Source: Ampelomyces quisqualis
Lineage: Eukaryota > Ascomycota > Dothideomycetes > Pleosporales > Phaeosphaeriaceae
Direction of reading: 5' to 3'
NCBI GenBank assembly: GCA_018398575.1
Contig: JAGTXZ010000006.1
Location: forward strand, 434,001 to 498,000
DNA: 64,000 nucleotides
In this document: positions 26,930-36,178 of the stretch, in pieces
Layout: each line of letters opens with the position of its first letter
Position numbering within the stretch: position 1 is the first letter of the stretch
Program-made: the position numbers and the translations under genes
Notes under the pieces: model-generated
Told to the model about the DNA's origin: nothing
Database searches by the model: none
Seen by the model: only the letters and a program-made list of their open reading frames with translations

Positions 26930-28000
26930 CTTTAGCTAACGCAGCTTTAGTAAGTTTTAAAGGTAAAGATAATTTGCATCTACTAGCGTAGTGTTTTAAC
27001 TTGCTATAGTAGAGGCATAAGTTATTTTGTCTCTAGTAGAACTGCTCTTTTGTAGTAGCTTACTTAGCTTTCTTTTTTTTAAAGAATTTTCTCTTAGTCC
27101 TCCTAGAATATCCTCTTGTAGGTTTCTAATCTATAAGTTTCTTAACGTTCTATCTTTTAGTGTACTTACTACTAAGTTTTACTTTATATAAGTTTTTCTT
27201 AATAACTACTACTCTGTCTATAAGGTTGTAGATTCTCTATTTAGGTTTAGTCTCTACAGAAATTATCTTGTCTTATAGGTCTAGCTAGATAGCGCTTAGG
27301 TACCTTGTTTTTAGGTTTACTTTATTATCTTTCTTACCTATATTATAGGCTAGCCTTATAAACTTTGCGTTAAAGCTCTAGAGAAAAGACTTATTCTATT
27401 AAATTGTTTAGAGTTTCTTTTGTAATCTTTTGTTATATAGCTTATCTCTAAATTAGCTGTTTAGGAAGTTCTAAAGTTCTTTTGCAAAGCTCTAGAAGTT
27501 TTAAGTTACTTAAGATAAGGCTATACTAGCTGCTAACTCTTTAAGGCAGTTAAAGATATAGCTAGCTTAAAAGCCTAGTCTTATACTATTATATTCTAGT
27601 TTGTACTTTATTTAGGCCTTAAAGATGTAGTAATCTTTTTAATCTTTTCTATACACTTCTAGGTTAAAAACTTTGTAAGTCTTCTAGAGTAAAAGAAAGC
27701 TTTCTAAGAGAGTTTATATAAAGCTAAAGGCTTCTAGAGTTACTTAGGCTGTAAGCCTTATAACTTGTTTCTATAGATTTTTTACTAGTAATACTAAGTC
27801 TAGATCTGCACTTATAGAAGACTTTTCTTTCCTATTATTAGAGGGTCTAGCTACTAGAGAGTTACATACTTTCTGCTAGGCAGGCGTTTCTTTAAGGCTG
27901 TTTAATAACAATTGTTTCTTAATCTATTATTTCTTTAGGTCTAAGAAGTTATTAATAATTATTTAATTAAACTTGTCCTTAATAACTAACTTAAGGACAC
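26930..28000 (-). pseudogene. Gypsy gag remnant with damaged CCHC knuckle
   Basis: Near 26,985-27,030 the minus strand reads LCLYYSKLKHYASRC, a CX2CX4HX4C knuckle in which the second Cys has become Tyr (TGC to TAC, a RIP-type change on one strand). Upstream gag sequence is recognisable only by position and composition. Not functional. Confidence 0.7.
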
Positions 28001-28235
28001 TATTACGTCTTATCTAGATAGCTTATACTATTATGTCCTGTACTGTTATAGAGACAGACACTTATTCTATACTAAAGGTTACTAATAGCCCTTTAGCCTA
28101 GTTAGGTTTAACAAATTTAATTATAAGAGGTAGACTCTAAGAGTAGTTACTAGGAAATAAAGACGTAAATTTGTAATCTATTCTAATTGCTACCTAGAAG
28201 GTTTTTATAGTTTTAAGGCAGTCTAGTCTAAGGGA

Positions 28236-28332
28236 TTTAGGTGCTCTAGTCTAGAACTGTTTTTAGTGTTCTAGCCTAGAGGAATTTTTAGCGTTCTAGT
28301 TTAGAACCTTTTTAGTGTTCTAGTTTAGTAAG
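28236..28332 (-). repeat. 24-25-bp tandem repeat in the gypsy 5' LTR
   Basis: Four imperfect units (28,236-28,259; 28,260-28,284; 28,285-28,308; 28,309-28,332) built on tttttagtgttctagtttag. They lie just inside the LTR start. Variation between units is mainly C/T and A/G. Confidence 0.7.
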
Positions 28333-29063
28333 CTAAGGTTTTTCTATAACTAAGGACTAACTAGGCAGCAGCCTGTTACAGTTACTATTTCTAACTTATT
28401 GCCTAGATTTATCTATTAAATTAGCAAACAGAGTTTCTAATTTAATATTTATAGAGTCTGTACAAAATAATTGTGTTACAAAAGTAACAAATCCTTCGTA
28501 ACTTAGCGTTAGGTTATTAAGTACCTAAGCTAAAATAACTTGTTTTAGTAGCTTAATATCCTTGTTTTTAAGCAAATCTATTAGGTATTTAATATAATTA
28601 AGAAATTCCTCTATCGTGTTAAAACTTAATAGTTCTAGATTAAAAAACTCCTTTAAAAGAAGAAATTTAGTAGAAAAGCCTTCAAGACTATACAAACTGT
28701 ATAGAGTTTTCTACATTTTGCAAGTAGTAGAACAGCCTTTAATTTAAGTTAAAGAGCTATTATCTACTAACAAAATAATAGTGCTTTTAGCTTTTAATTT
28801 AGCTTAAGCATCTATTATAATTGGCTTATTGTTATTATAGCTAATAGCCTTAAAACAGTTATCTTAAGTTAAAACTGCTAAGATTTTAAGACTCTAAGTC
28901 TTGTAGTTTAATTAGCTAGAAAGCTTCTTAATTTAAAACTTATATCCAGACATTTTGTTAATTTAACTAATTTAATTAGTTAGATTAATTTAGATTAGGT
29001 TTATTAATTTAATTAATTTGATTTATCTAGATTAAGTTTGTTACTTTAATTAATTTACTTAAT

Positions 29064-29285
29064 TTGTTATTTTGTTTTAAGTTGTTTGTTTTGTTTTGTT
29101 TGTTTTTGTTTTGTTTTGTTTTGTTTTGTTTTGTTTTGTTTTGTTTTGCTTTGTTTTGTTTTTGCTTTGTTTTGTTTTTATTTCGTTTTAATTTGTTTTT
29201 GTTTTGTTTTAATTTGTTTTGTTTTATTCTGTTTTGTTTTATTTCGTTTTGTTTCGTTTCGTTTCGTTTCGTTTTGTTTTGTTTG
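29064..29285 (-). repeat. TTTTG microsatellite in the mirrored copia leader
   Basis: A run of TTTTG pentamers with some TTTCG and TTTTC units, the complement of the 17,787-17,935 tract but about 70 bases longer. Long plus-strand frames rich in Phe, Leu and Cys here come only from the repeat. Confidence 0.88.
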
Positions 29286-29364
29286 GATTTAGATTAATTA
29301 AGTATTAAGAAAGATTAATTAAATTAATTAGATTAATTAGAGTTAGAGCGCTAGGCTTATAACC

Positions 29365-30141
29365 TGTTAAAAAAAATAGGTAATAGTAGAAATAGTGTAA
29401 ATTGTTATTTCTTTAGTGCTAACAAAGCTCCTAAATATATACTCTAAGCATTAGATCTAGATTACTAATTCTAGACTCCTTTGCAATTCTAGTCACTTAT
29501 TATCTAGTTTCTGATTTCTAGAAACTCGCTATCTAGTTTTTAGAAACTAGTATTCTGGTTTTAGCTTCTAGCTATCTAGTTTCAGAGTCTAGCTTCTGGT
29601 TTTACTAGTTACTTGTAACTAATATCTAGTTTTACTAGTTTTTTAGATAGTTACTAGGTTTTAGACTCTAGCGTTAAGTTTTAGCTAGTTTTAGATAGTT
29701 TTAAGTTGGTTTTGCCTCTACCGCCCAATTAAGAGCTACATTATTTTAGTCCTCTTATAAATAATTTAGATCTTAGCTGTTACTAGGCCTATTTAGGATG
29801 TTAGGATTAGAATCAAGAGCCTTTAACATCTTTTTTCAGAAAAAACTAAGTAGGCTAGTCTAGCGCCTATATTGATTACGTAATTTTAAGAATAAGCTAA
29901 TATTTTGTAAGCTTTTCTTAAAAATTATATATTTAGTTTATTTATAATTGCTAGATTAGTGCTAGCGTATATATAGTTCTATTTATAGACTTATATAAAC
30001 TTTGTTTATAGTTTTAAATTATATTGTTATACTTTATTGTAACTAGTAAAGTTACTAGAAATAATTTCTTATTTTGTTAAGTTTTAAACATAACGTTAAC
30101 TTACTTATTCTGTAAAAATGTAAGATTACTTAATTTTAACA
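29365..30141 (-). repeat. 5' LTR of the minus-strand copia copy
   Basis: 777 bp, starting (on the minus strand) TGTTAAAATTAAG at 30,141 and ending TTAACA at 29,365. It aligns along its whole length with the LTR at 16,948-17,725, including the atatacgctagcacta core and the cctaacatcctaaatagg block, with mainly transition differences. Confidence 0.85.
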
Positions 30142-30728
30142 GTTAGAGTAGAAAACTACGTATCTTAACATCTTCTACTTAACTAGTCTATTTTAGGTAA
30201 TTTCTAGATCTATCCGCAGCTCTTATATAAGACTATAAAATAGCTTACTAATTATTTTTCTAGTACTTATATTACTTAAGTAAGTAATAAAAACAGTTCT
30301 AAGGTACCTAGCTTTTACTAGTTAATTAAGGATTATAATAAGCCTTTGAAAATTATTATATTTAACTTGATATTTACAATCTTATATAGCTTTCTCTAGT
30401 ACTAAGAATAATCTAAACTACTTAGTTATATCTCTTACTTAAAATAGGGTTCTTCTTATTAACTTAAGGATTTTTTTTTACTAATTAAATAGTTTACCTC
30501 TTAAGAAGCTAAGAAACTTCTTCTATCTATTAACCTTACTTATTCCTAAGAACTAACTATAGAGCCTTAAACACTAGAGATATCTTCTCTACTTTATAAG
30601 CCTTAATATTAATAATCTAACTATAGCTCTTTATAACTTAAGCTTTAGGATAATATTTAATAACCTAAAAATAACTTAATTATCTCTGATAAGAATATAA
30701 GCTTAAGAGAGTATATAAGAATTAGAAA
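30142..30728. other. Unidentified RIP-degraded spacer
   Basis: About 590 bases between two LTR copies. No frame or repeat was recognised. Confidence 0.4.
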
Positions 30729-31430
30729 GAATTAGGTAATCTTATATTTTTACAGAATAAGTGTGTTAAGATTAAGTAAAAAACTTTATAAAATAAGAAA
30801 AAATTCTAGTAACTATACTAGTTGTAATAAAGTAGAATTATGTAATATAAAACTATAAACAAAGTTTATATTACTCTAGAAATAGTACTAGATATACGCT
30901 TGTACTAATCTAGTAATTATAATTAACTTAATACGCAACTTTTAAGAAAAGCTTATAAAAACTAAGCTTATTTTTAGAATAACGTAATTAGTTTAGACGC
31001 TAGACTATTATACTTAGTTATATCTAGAAAGAGATATTAAAGGCTCTTAATTCCAATCCTAACATCCTAAAAAGGCCTAGTAGTAGCTTAGAAATTAATT
31101 ACTTATAAGGAAACTAAAATTATAAGGCTCTTAATTAGCTACTATAAGTAAAATTAATATAAAACTAGTAAAACTAGTTATTAGTTTTAAGTTAGTAGTA
31201 AAACTAGAAACTAGAATCTAAAACTAGGTAGATAATACCTAAGGTTCTAAAATAAGCTAAGTTAGTAACTAAGATCTTGAAATTTACTATCTAGTATAGA
31301 AAATTAAAAGTATCTAGTATTTAAAGTTAAGTATAATAAGATCTATATAATCTAAATCTAATCTCTTAAGTTTATCTTAAGAAGGCTAGTTATTATAAAA
31401 TAAGTTAATTAGTTTTATACTATTTCTTTA
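30729..31430 (+). repeat. LTR copy, variant subfamily, plus orientation
   Basis: The 5' part matches the copia LTR family (gtaatcttatatttttacagaa, atatacgct core, aaggcctagtag). The 3' part matches the variant at 7,535-8,290 (cttaagaagg and ttttatact). It has no internal region and is a solo LTR of the second subfamily. Confidence 0.65.
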
Positions 31431-31642
31431 ATACCTATTATATTTAATATATATAGGATTTTAGTATTAACTAGTAAGACTTTTTCTTACCTAAGTTTAA
31501 CTACTTTCTATTTTTACTAATCTTTTACCTTTTCTCTTTTTCTTTTAAACCTACTAAACTCTAGATTTTAGCCTATACTATTGTACATAAATTAGTCTCT
31601 TAGTATAGATATTATAAAAAGAATGATAATTTTATTAAATAA

Positions 31643-31758
31643 AGAAGAAATAGATTAAATAGAGTAGAAAAAGACAAAATAGAGAAGAAATAGATAAAAC
31701 AGAAAAGAAATAGATTGAATAGAAAAGAAATAGATTAAATAGAAGAGAAATAATAAAG
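31643..31758 (+). repeat. 20-bp tandem array, 5.8 units
   Basis: Units start at 31,643, 31,663, 31,683, 31,703 and 31,723, with a partial unit at 31,743. The consensus is agaagaaatagattaaatag. There are no spacers between units, so it is a minisatellite and not a CRISPR. Copy B of the larger repeat keeps about one unit near 32,375-32,396. Confidence 0.85.
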
Positions 31759-31781
31759 TTAAAATAGTAGATAATTAAAAT

Positions 31782-31866
31782 ATAAATATACCTAAACTAT
31801 ATATAAATATACCTAGACTATATAAATAACCTAGACTACGTAAATATACCTAGACTATATAAATAA
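31782..31866 (+). repeat. Short tandem array, unit around taaatatacctagacta
   Basis: About four and a half imperfect units of 16-19 bases. Copy B carries about one and a half units at 32,463-32,490. Confidence 0.75.
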
Positions 31867-32189
31867 AGATAACCTTATAGTATTTCTAGAGAAAATTTTA
31901 TAGAGTTTTTTTATATAGTATTATATAGTTCTATATAGAGTATTTAACACTATATATATATATACTATAGTATTCTTACTAGGGTATAAATATAGTATTA
32001 AATACCTAGCGTAGTATTAATATTTACTATAGTATTATATAAATTTACTTTTTTATACTATATATAGATAATATTTATATAGCTCTAGTATATGTTATAC
32101 TACTATAGTGTTTTTTTACCTACTACTTTTATTAGTATAATTATTTTTTAAGTTTTTTTAGGTTTATTAAATTAGTATACAAGCTTTTA

Positions 32190-32600
32190 GTATTTACTAC
32201 TAAGACTGTTTTTTTACTTTTTTTTAAACTTCTTCTATTTCTACTAAACTTCTACCTTTTCTTTCTTTCTTTTTTTAAACCTATTAAACCTTAGATTATA
32301 ACCTACATGTATAGAAATATATATTTCTACATAGGTATGTAATTAAGTTTGTTATTACAAGAGTTGTAGTAATTAAATAGTAAAGAAATAACAAAGTCTT
32401 TAGGTCTCTATAGCGTAAAAGCAGAGTATTAAAAATAGTTGATACTTTACCTGCTTAGCCTGTAAATATACCTAGACTGTGTAAATATAGACGACTTTGC
32501 GGTGTTTCTAGGGGGAATTCTGCGGGGTTTTTTTAAATGGCTCCAGGCGGGGTATTTAACACCGCATTTGTACCGCAGTGTATACGACGATTTTGGTACC
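32190..32600 (+). repeat. Direct repeat copy B, spanning the AT/GC border
   Basis: Its left half (to about 32,450) is CpA-poor and AT-rich like copy A, while its right half is GC-balanced (for example ttgcggtgtttctaggg against the A-copy ttatagtatttctagag). The composition border therefore falls inside the repeat and not at its edge. Confidence 0.72.
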
Positions 32601-34074
32601 ATACTTTGTCTCCGCATAGTTTCGAGAATAGTTTTCCTATTCTCTACGGTCGACCAGAACATTGAGACAAGACCTATTCTACTATTTCCAGAGGTCCCTA
32701 CAGAGTGACGGTCGCGATGCTTGTGAGTATATCGCATCGCGGATAATAGCAAGTTCCAGCAGAGATTTTGCTACCGCCAAAAAGGCCCCCCCAATATTTT
32801 CCTTCACAGCTGCCTTCACTGCTCCTCCTGTGAAAGTCTCCACGACATTTGTCTTTTTTCCTCTCATTAACAGCAGTCGATAGGGCATCAACCAGAACAA
32901 TACTGTCTCGCCCAGTAGCGATGAGTGCAATTATGCGCCCACTTTCAGATCACCTGAGCCGATATCAAGGCCTTATAGATACCTGGCGGCAGCAAGATCA
33001 TAATTGGGAAGGGGCTCGCCAGCCTATCTAGATACTTTCAGACTTCAATGTCACGAAACCACCCACGATACGCGGCGTGAAAACTCAAAGGCACCAACCT
33101 GGCCCCAAACTCGTCCCAGCACGAGCACACCGGACCCGAAAGTTGTGGTCCCAATCCAGAGTCGACACTTTAGAGTTTCATTGATGCACTTGCTCTTATT
33201 AGAGCGCTTTTCAAAAAGCTTCGAAGAAGCCTGGGACCGGCCGATATAATGTCCGCTTCTCCTCTTGATACTCTGGGCGAGATGACGTTCTTCAGCTCGG
33301 CGTCCCATATAGGACGCTTTGCCTGCTAAAAAGCTAGTAAGCATGATGAGCACAAATCTTCACTCCTTCCTCCAAAGACATCGTTGAAACGGCATGATGG
33401 GCATGACAGGGTCAAGGTTGACAAGAAACTGCACATCAGGTCACACTACGTAAGCGATGCTGCGGACACCGCGACTGCCTCTCAGTGTCTTGTAGTCGGC
33501 TACGAAAAATGCATCATGATCTGTAAGGCTGCGGCTCTGACTTATTCCACCACCAATCTCATCCCCACCGATCATTGGCTCTATGCCATGGATGTCCGAA
33601 TGTACCCTCATCTCAAAGATGTACAGATCAGGCCCGAGTGTAGTGATGTTACCTGCGTCAATTATTATCTACGTCGCAAGAACCGTGATTGCCTCTCTGC
33701 TTGGCATTATAAAGAGATGATAAATGGATTGTCTGATTGAATTCCTAGTAGGTGTCCGACGACGAACACGAATGCAACGCTGATGCTTCGATATCTAAGA
33801 TCAATTCACCATCACGTCAAATACGGAGGATGCCGATCTATGAGTCGTGAACGGAAAAACGCTTGGAATGACGAGACCCTCTCTTATGAGTCTAGCCTTT
33901 GACTCAGGAGTTGGAGATGAGGAGGTGGTAGCAACATCACAGTTAGTCGCATCTTTGACTCTTTCATCAGTATCATATCGCCAGATCAGCTAATCTATAA
34001 GAAGCACGAGTTTCCCAGTGAAATACTGCACCCGAGTACAATATTTGTAACAGAATATAGCTTAGCCCCTAACA
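32601..34074. other. Non-coding border region and promoter of the 34.1-kb gene
   Basis: Balanced base composition but no frame I would call a gene; a 118-codon plus frame at 33,384-33,740 has no recognisable domain. The last 240 bases carry a cluster of TGA(C/G)TC motifs described separately. Confidence 0.5.
33841..33961. promoter_or_regulatory. Cluster of four Gcn4/Cpc1-type TGA(C/G)TC sites
   Basis: TGAGTC at 33,841-33,846, TGAGTC at 33,887-33,892, TGACTCA at 33,900-33,906 (a full 7-base site) and TGACTC at 33,956-33,961. They lie 114-234 bases before the start codon at 34,075. This core is the binding site of bZIP activators of the Gcn4/Cpc1 family (cross-pathway control). Four in 121 bases is far above chance for a 6-base motif. 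Function is inferred. Confidence 0.5.
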
Positions 34075-34590
34075 ATGGCGCCCCAGCCTAGCAATATCTG
34101 GGAAATGTACATGAGCCTCCCCAAAGTGCCACGTCGAAACTTACTTCTCCTTTACATCTGGAAGCTGATTCCTGCAACGACTGATGCCATTCACTCGCCA
34201 GACGAAAGCACGAAAGTCTGGCTTTACGAATTCCTCATCGACGAATGCAAGAGTAGTAAGGAGGCTATAAATACAGCTTTGCTCGAGTCCACTTACCAGA
34301 GGCATGGATATCCATGGGCACCCGGAAATACTCTTGATAAAGATGGCGGCAAAGATTGGGTCACAGTTCTCGCGCGGACCGCCATTAAGCTTAGAATGAA
34401 TGTCAAGAACGCGGAAAATAAGTCACTCGATGACATCAAAACAGAAGTTGCCAAAATGGTCGAGAAAAGGGTCCATCCAGAATGGTTGCCTGAGTATGAT
34501 AGGATATTTGATCTCGCGCTGGACTTCGTAGAAGCCGAGTTGAAAGAGGAGGCACGGGCTGAGTCAAATGCACCAGCCCGGTTCCAATGA
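34075..34590 (+). CDS. Orphan protein of 171 aa
   Basis: A single uninterrupted frame with an ATG at 34,075 (context AACAATGG) and TGA at 34,588-34,590. The protein is soluble-looking, with no signal peptide or membrane segment, rich in Trp, Leu, Lys and Glu, and its C-terminal third (EVAKMVEKRVHPEW to VEAELKEEARAES) looks helical. I do not recognise the family. It is the first gene after the AT-rich block, a position where fungi often carry lineage-restricted genes. Its promoter holds four Gcn4/Cpc1-type sites. Composition matches the neighbouring genes and gives no sign of RIP. Confidence 0.6.
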   Translation: MAPQPSNIWEMYMSLPKVPRRNLLLLYIWKLIPATTDAIHSPDESTKVWLYEFLIDECKSSKEAINTALLESTYQRHGYPWAPGNTLDKDGGKDWVTVLARTAIKLRMNVKNAENKSLDDIKTEVAKMVEKRVHPEWLPEYDRIFDLALDFVEAELKEEARAESNAPARFQ

Positions 34591-35113
34591 GAGTTTTGTA
34601 TCCGTCTTCCTGACACAATATCGATACCTCGAAAATACAACCCTTGGACATGAATGGGCATTGAGTTTACCTGCTTACTATGTGCATGTATGCTTGTGAA
34701 GCACTCCTTAGCAAATTGACGCCGAACTATACAATGAGTTGATAGAACATGTGGCTTCAACCGAGCTATGAGTTGGTACTGGAGTGGCTGTCGTGTCCAA
34801 TCACCAACCTCCACTCGTTGCCGACGTGGGGAACAAGATCTTCCTGTACAGATCAGTCCGGTGTACAGTAGGTTACAAGAACGAATCAGGTTTCAGCATG
34901 TCGGGTTTGTGGCGTTGAAACTGGTTAGAAGTGAGGTCGCTAGGGAAGCGGAGCCTGGAGGAGGAAAAGTAGTATGAACCGCTTTGCTCTGCGGGCGATG
35001 ATGAACGGGGACGGGACATGCGGATCAGTTGTGACAGACATATGCATCTACGCATTACTTCTTTTGTTCAATATCGCATTTTGCGCGGCAATTATCAATC
35101 GATCCCAGGCCAC
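34591..35113. other. Intergenic, convergent 3' region
   Basis: Lies between the orphan gene and the end of HIS3. It presumably holds both 3' untranslated regions. I see no further gene or repeat. Confidence 0.5.
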
Positions 35114-35818
35114 CTAATACAGCACACCCTTCGTACTCCTTATCTCGCCCTCCCATTGCTTGACCACCGTGGTAGCATGCCTAATCGCCACAGCCAGCGC
35201 CTTGAACGCACTTTCGGCCCGATGATGGTCATTTTCGCCCCGTATACAGTCCACATGCAGCGTCGTGCCACTCGCCTGTGCGAAGCTCTGCAGGCAATGC
35301 GGAATCATTTCGCAGCTCAAGTCCCCAATCTTCTCCCTCTTCAAGCCCAGCTCAATGACACTGTATGGACGGTTTGATAGATCAATAACGGCGCGTGATA
35401 GCGCTTCGTCGAGAGGTGCGTATGCGTGGCCGAAGCGCGCAAGACCTGCCGAGCCTTGTAGAGCGTTCTTGAATGCTGTACCGAGCGCGAGGAATGCGTC
35501 TTCCGAGGTGTGGTGGTCGTCAATGTGCAGGTCTCCTTTGCATCGTATCCGCAGACTCCAGCCGGCGTGCTTTGCGAGGGCGTGGATCATGTGATCAAGG
35601 AAGCCGATGCCTGTGTCGACAGAGATGTCTTGGCTGTTGGACTTTTGCGTGGCGTGGTCTTTGTCGACCTTTTCGCCTTCTCCATTGAGGTTCTTCCTGT
35701 CGAGAGCATCCCAAAAGTCGGACTGTTGATAGGCGTCGAGGCCGCCGCCATCGAGGTTGATCGAGACTTGGATCTTGGTCTCGTTAGTGTCGCGGTTGAG
35801 GCAGGCGGTGCGCGGCAT
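35114..35818 (-). CDS. HIS3: Imidazoleglycerol-phosphate dehydratase
   Basis: Catalyses the sixth step of histidine synthesis, dehydrating imidazoleglycerol phosphate to imidazoleacetol phosphate; a cytosolic manganese enzyme. 234 aa, one exon, ATG at 35,818. The metal-binding His/Glu motifs are all present: GIGFLDHMIHALAKHAGW (about 70-87), HIDDHHTSED (98-107) and GENDHHRAESAFKALA (194-209). A short insertion around residues 45-65 (NGEGEKVDKDHATQKS) is common in fungal homologues. It is divergent from RPC19 with 360 bases between the starts. No perfect Gcn4-type site is seen in that gap, but a CACGTG lies at 35,845. Identification is firm. Confidence 0.97.
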   Translation of the reverse strand: MPRTACLNRDTNETKIQVSINLDGGGLDAYQQSDFWDALDRKNLNGEGEKVDKDHATQKSNSQDISVDTGIGFLDHMIHALAKHAGWSLRIRCKGDLHIDDHHTSEDAFLALGTAFKNALQGSAGLARFGHAYAPLDEALSRAVIDLSNRPYSVIELGLKREKIGDLSCEMIPHCLQSFAQASGTTLHVDCIRGENDHHRAESAFKALAVAIRHATTVVKQWEGEIRSTKGVLY

Positions 35819-35844
35819 TGTGACGGTTGAAATGCTCAGTATAT

Positions 35845-35850
35845 CACGTG
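35845..35850. promoter_or_regulatory. CACGTG E-box in the HIS3/RPC19 divergent promoter
   Basis: A palindromic CACGTG 27 bases upstream of the HIS3 start codon, the core recognised by fungal bHLH factors of the Cbf1/Pho4 type. Its use is not shown by the sequence. Confidence 0.35.
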
Positions 35851-36178
35851 GTGCTTATAGTACTTTTGGATCAAGGTACGTAGTGGCTCAATGACGGCTT
35901 AGTTCCTGCTGCGAGGGTGAAGTGTCGTCGACCTTTGGGGTCGGCCATCATGCACCCCACGCCCCACGTCGCCGGTCTTGGCGTGTAGGGCTGAAAAAAT
36001 TGCCAACCACTGATTCGCCGAACCAAAGCTTTGAACTAAATTTTTTGACATCGCAAAGGCACGCCGGAAGAGCGCAGGTCAACACAAGAAGTTCAGACAA
36101 GAAACAAAATACTTTAGCGCCAGCACCTTTTAAAGACTTGACAAGTGAGATTGAGAGCCAGGAATTCCTTGGTGAAAT

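Larger units (their letters stand above)
21403..28380 (-). mobile_element. Ty3/gypsy retrotransposon, RIP-inactivated
   Basis: About 7 kb on the minus strand in the order LTR start (28,380), gag, protease region, RT, RNase H, integrase, i.e. Ty3/gypsy order. It begins TGTAACAGGC, typical of fungal gypsy LTRs, inserted directly after AGTAAC of the minus copia gag; the intact site is visible in the plus copia at 18,611-18,615. I did not find the matching 3' LTR near 21.4 kb, so the 3' end appears truncated where it meets the plus copia. All frames carry many stops. The C-terminal part between 21.4 and 22.8 kb was not assigned to a domain. Confidence 0.82.
28381..30141 (-). mobile_element. Copia 5' end, minus strand, interrupted by the gypsy element
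   Basis: Mirror copy of the first 1.67 kb of the plus copia: 5' LTR (29,365-30,141), half-tRNA primer site (29,345-29,364), TTTTG microsatellite leader (about 29,064-29,285) and about 570 bases of gag (28,381-28,955). Gag stops exactly at the gypsy LTR start. The rest of this element (integrase, RT, 3' LTR) is absent from the window. Together with 16,948-18,615 it makes a long inverted repeat. Confidence 0.87.
31446..32000 (+). repeat. Direct repeat copy A at the compartment border, RIP-mutated
   Basis: Copy A and copy B (about 32,190-32,600) share three ordered blocks: a pyrimidine-rich start with ttttaaacctactaaac, a middle with aaatacacc-like units, and a 46-bp block at 31,867-31,912 against 32,489-32,534. 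In that block there are 15 differences, all transitions, and 14 of them have the A/T state in copy A, as RIP predicts. Copy A also carries two tandem arrays that are single-unit in copy B. The nature of the repeat is unknown. Confidence 0.75.
1..32450. other. AT-rich, RIP-mutated gene-free block
   Basis: The whole stretch is strongly AT-rich and very poor in CpA and TpG (the first 238 bases contain no CpA) while TpA is everywhere, so TAA and TAG interrupt every frame. This is the product expected of repeat-induced point mutation, the fungal pre-meiotic process that turns CpA into TpA in duplicated DNA. The only recognisable content is broken LTR retrotransposons. Mutation strength varies: about 17,780-21,400 keeps much more CpA than its surroundings and is presumably younger or less exposed. 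The block ends abruptly near 32,450. No gene here can be functional as read. Confidence 0.93.

Noticed and set aside
29064..29297. Two overlapping plus-strand frames of 68-77 codons rich in Phe, Leu, Cys
   Set aside because: They are the translation of the TTTTG microsatellite in the copia leader, with no start context or homology.
31643..31866. Regular repeats that might suggest a CRISPR array
   Set aside because: Units are head-to-tail without spacers, in a fungal genome; they are mini- and microsatellites.
33384..33740. 118-codon plus-strand frame near the compartment border
   Set aside because: No recognisable domain and no supporting start context or splice structure; could be real but not supported.
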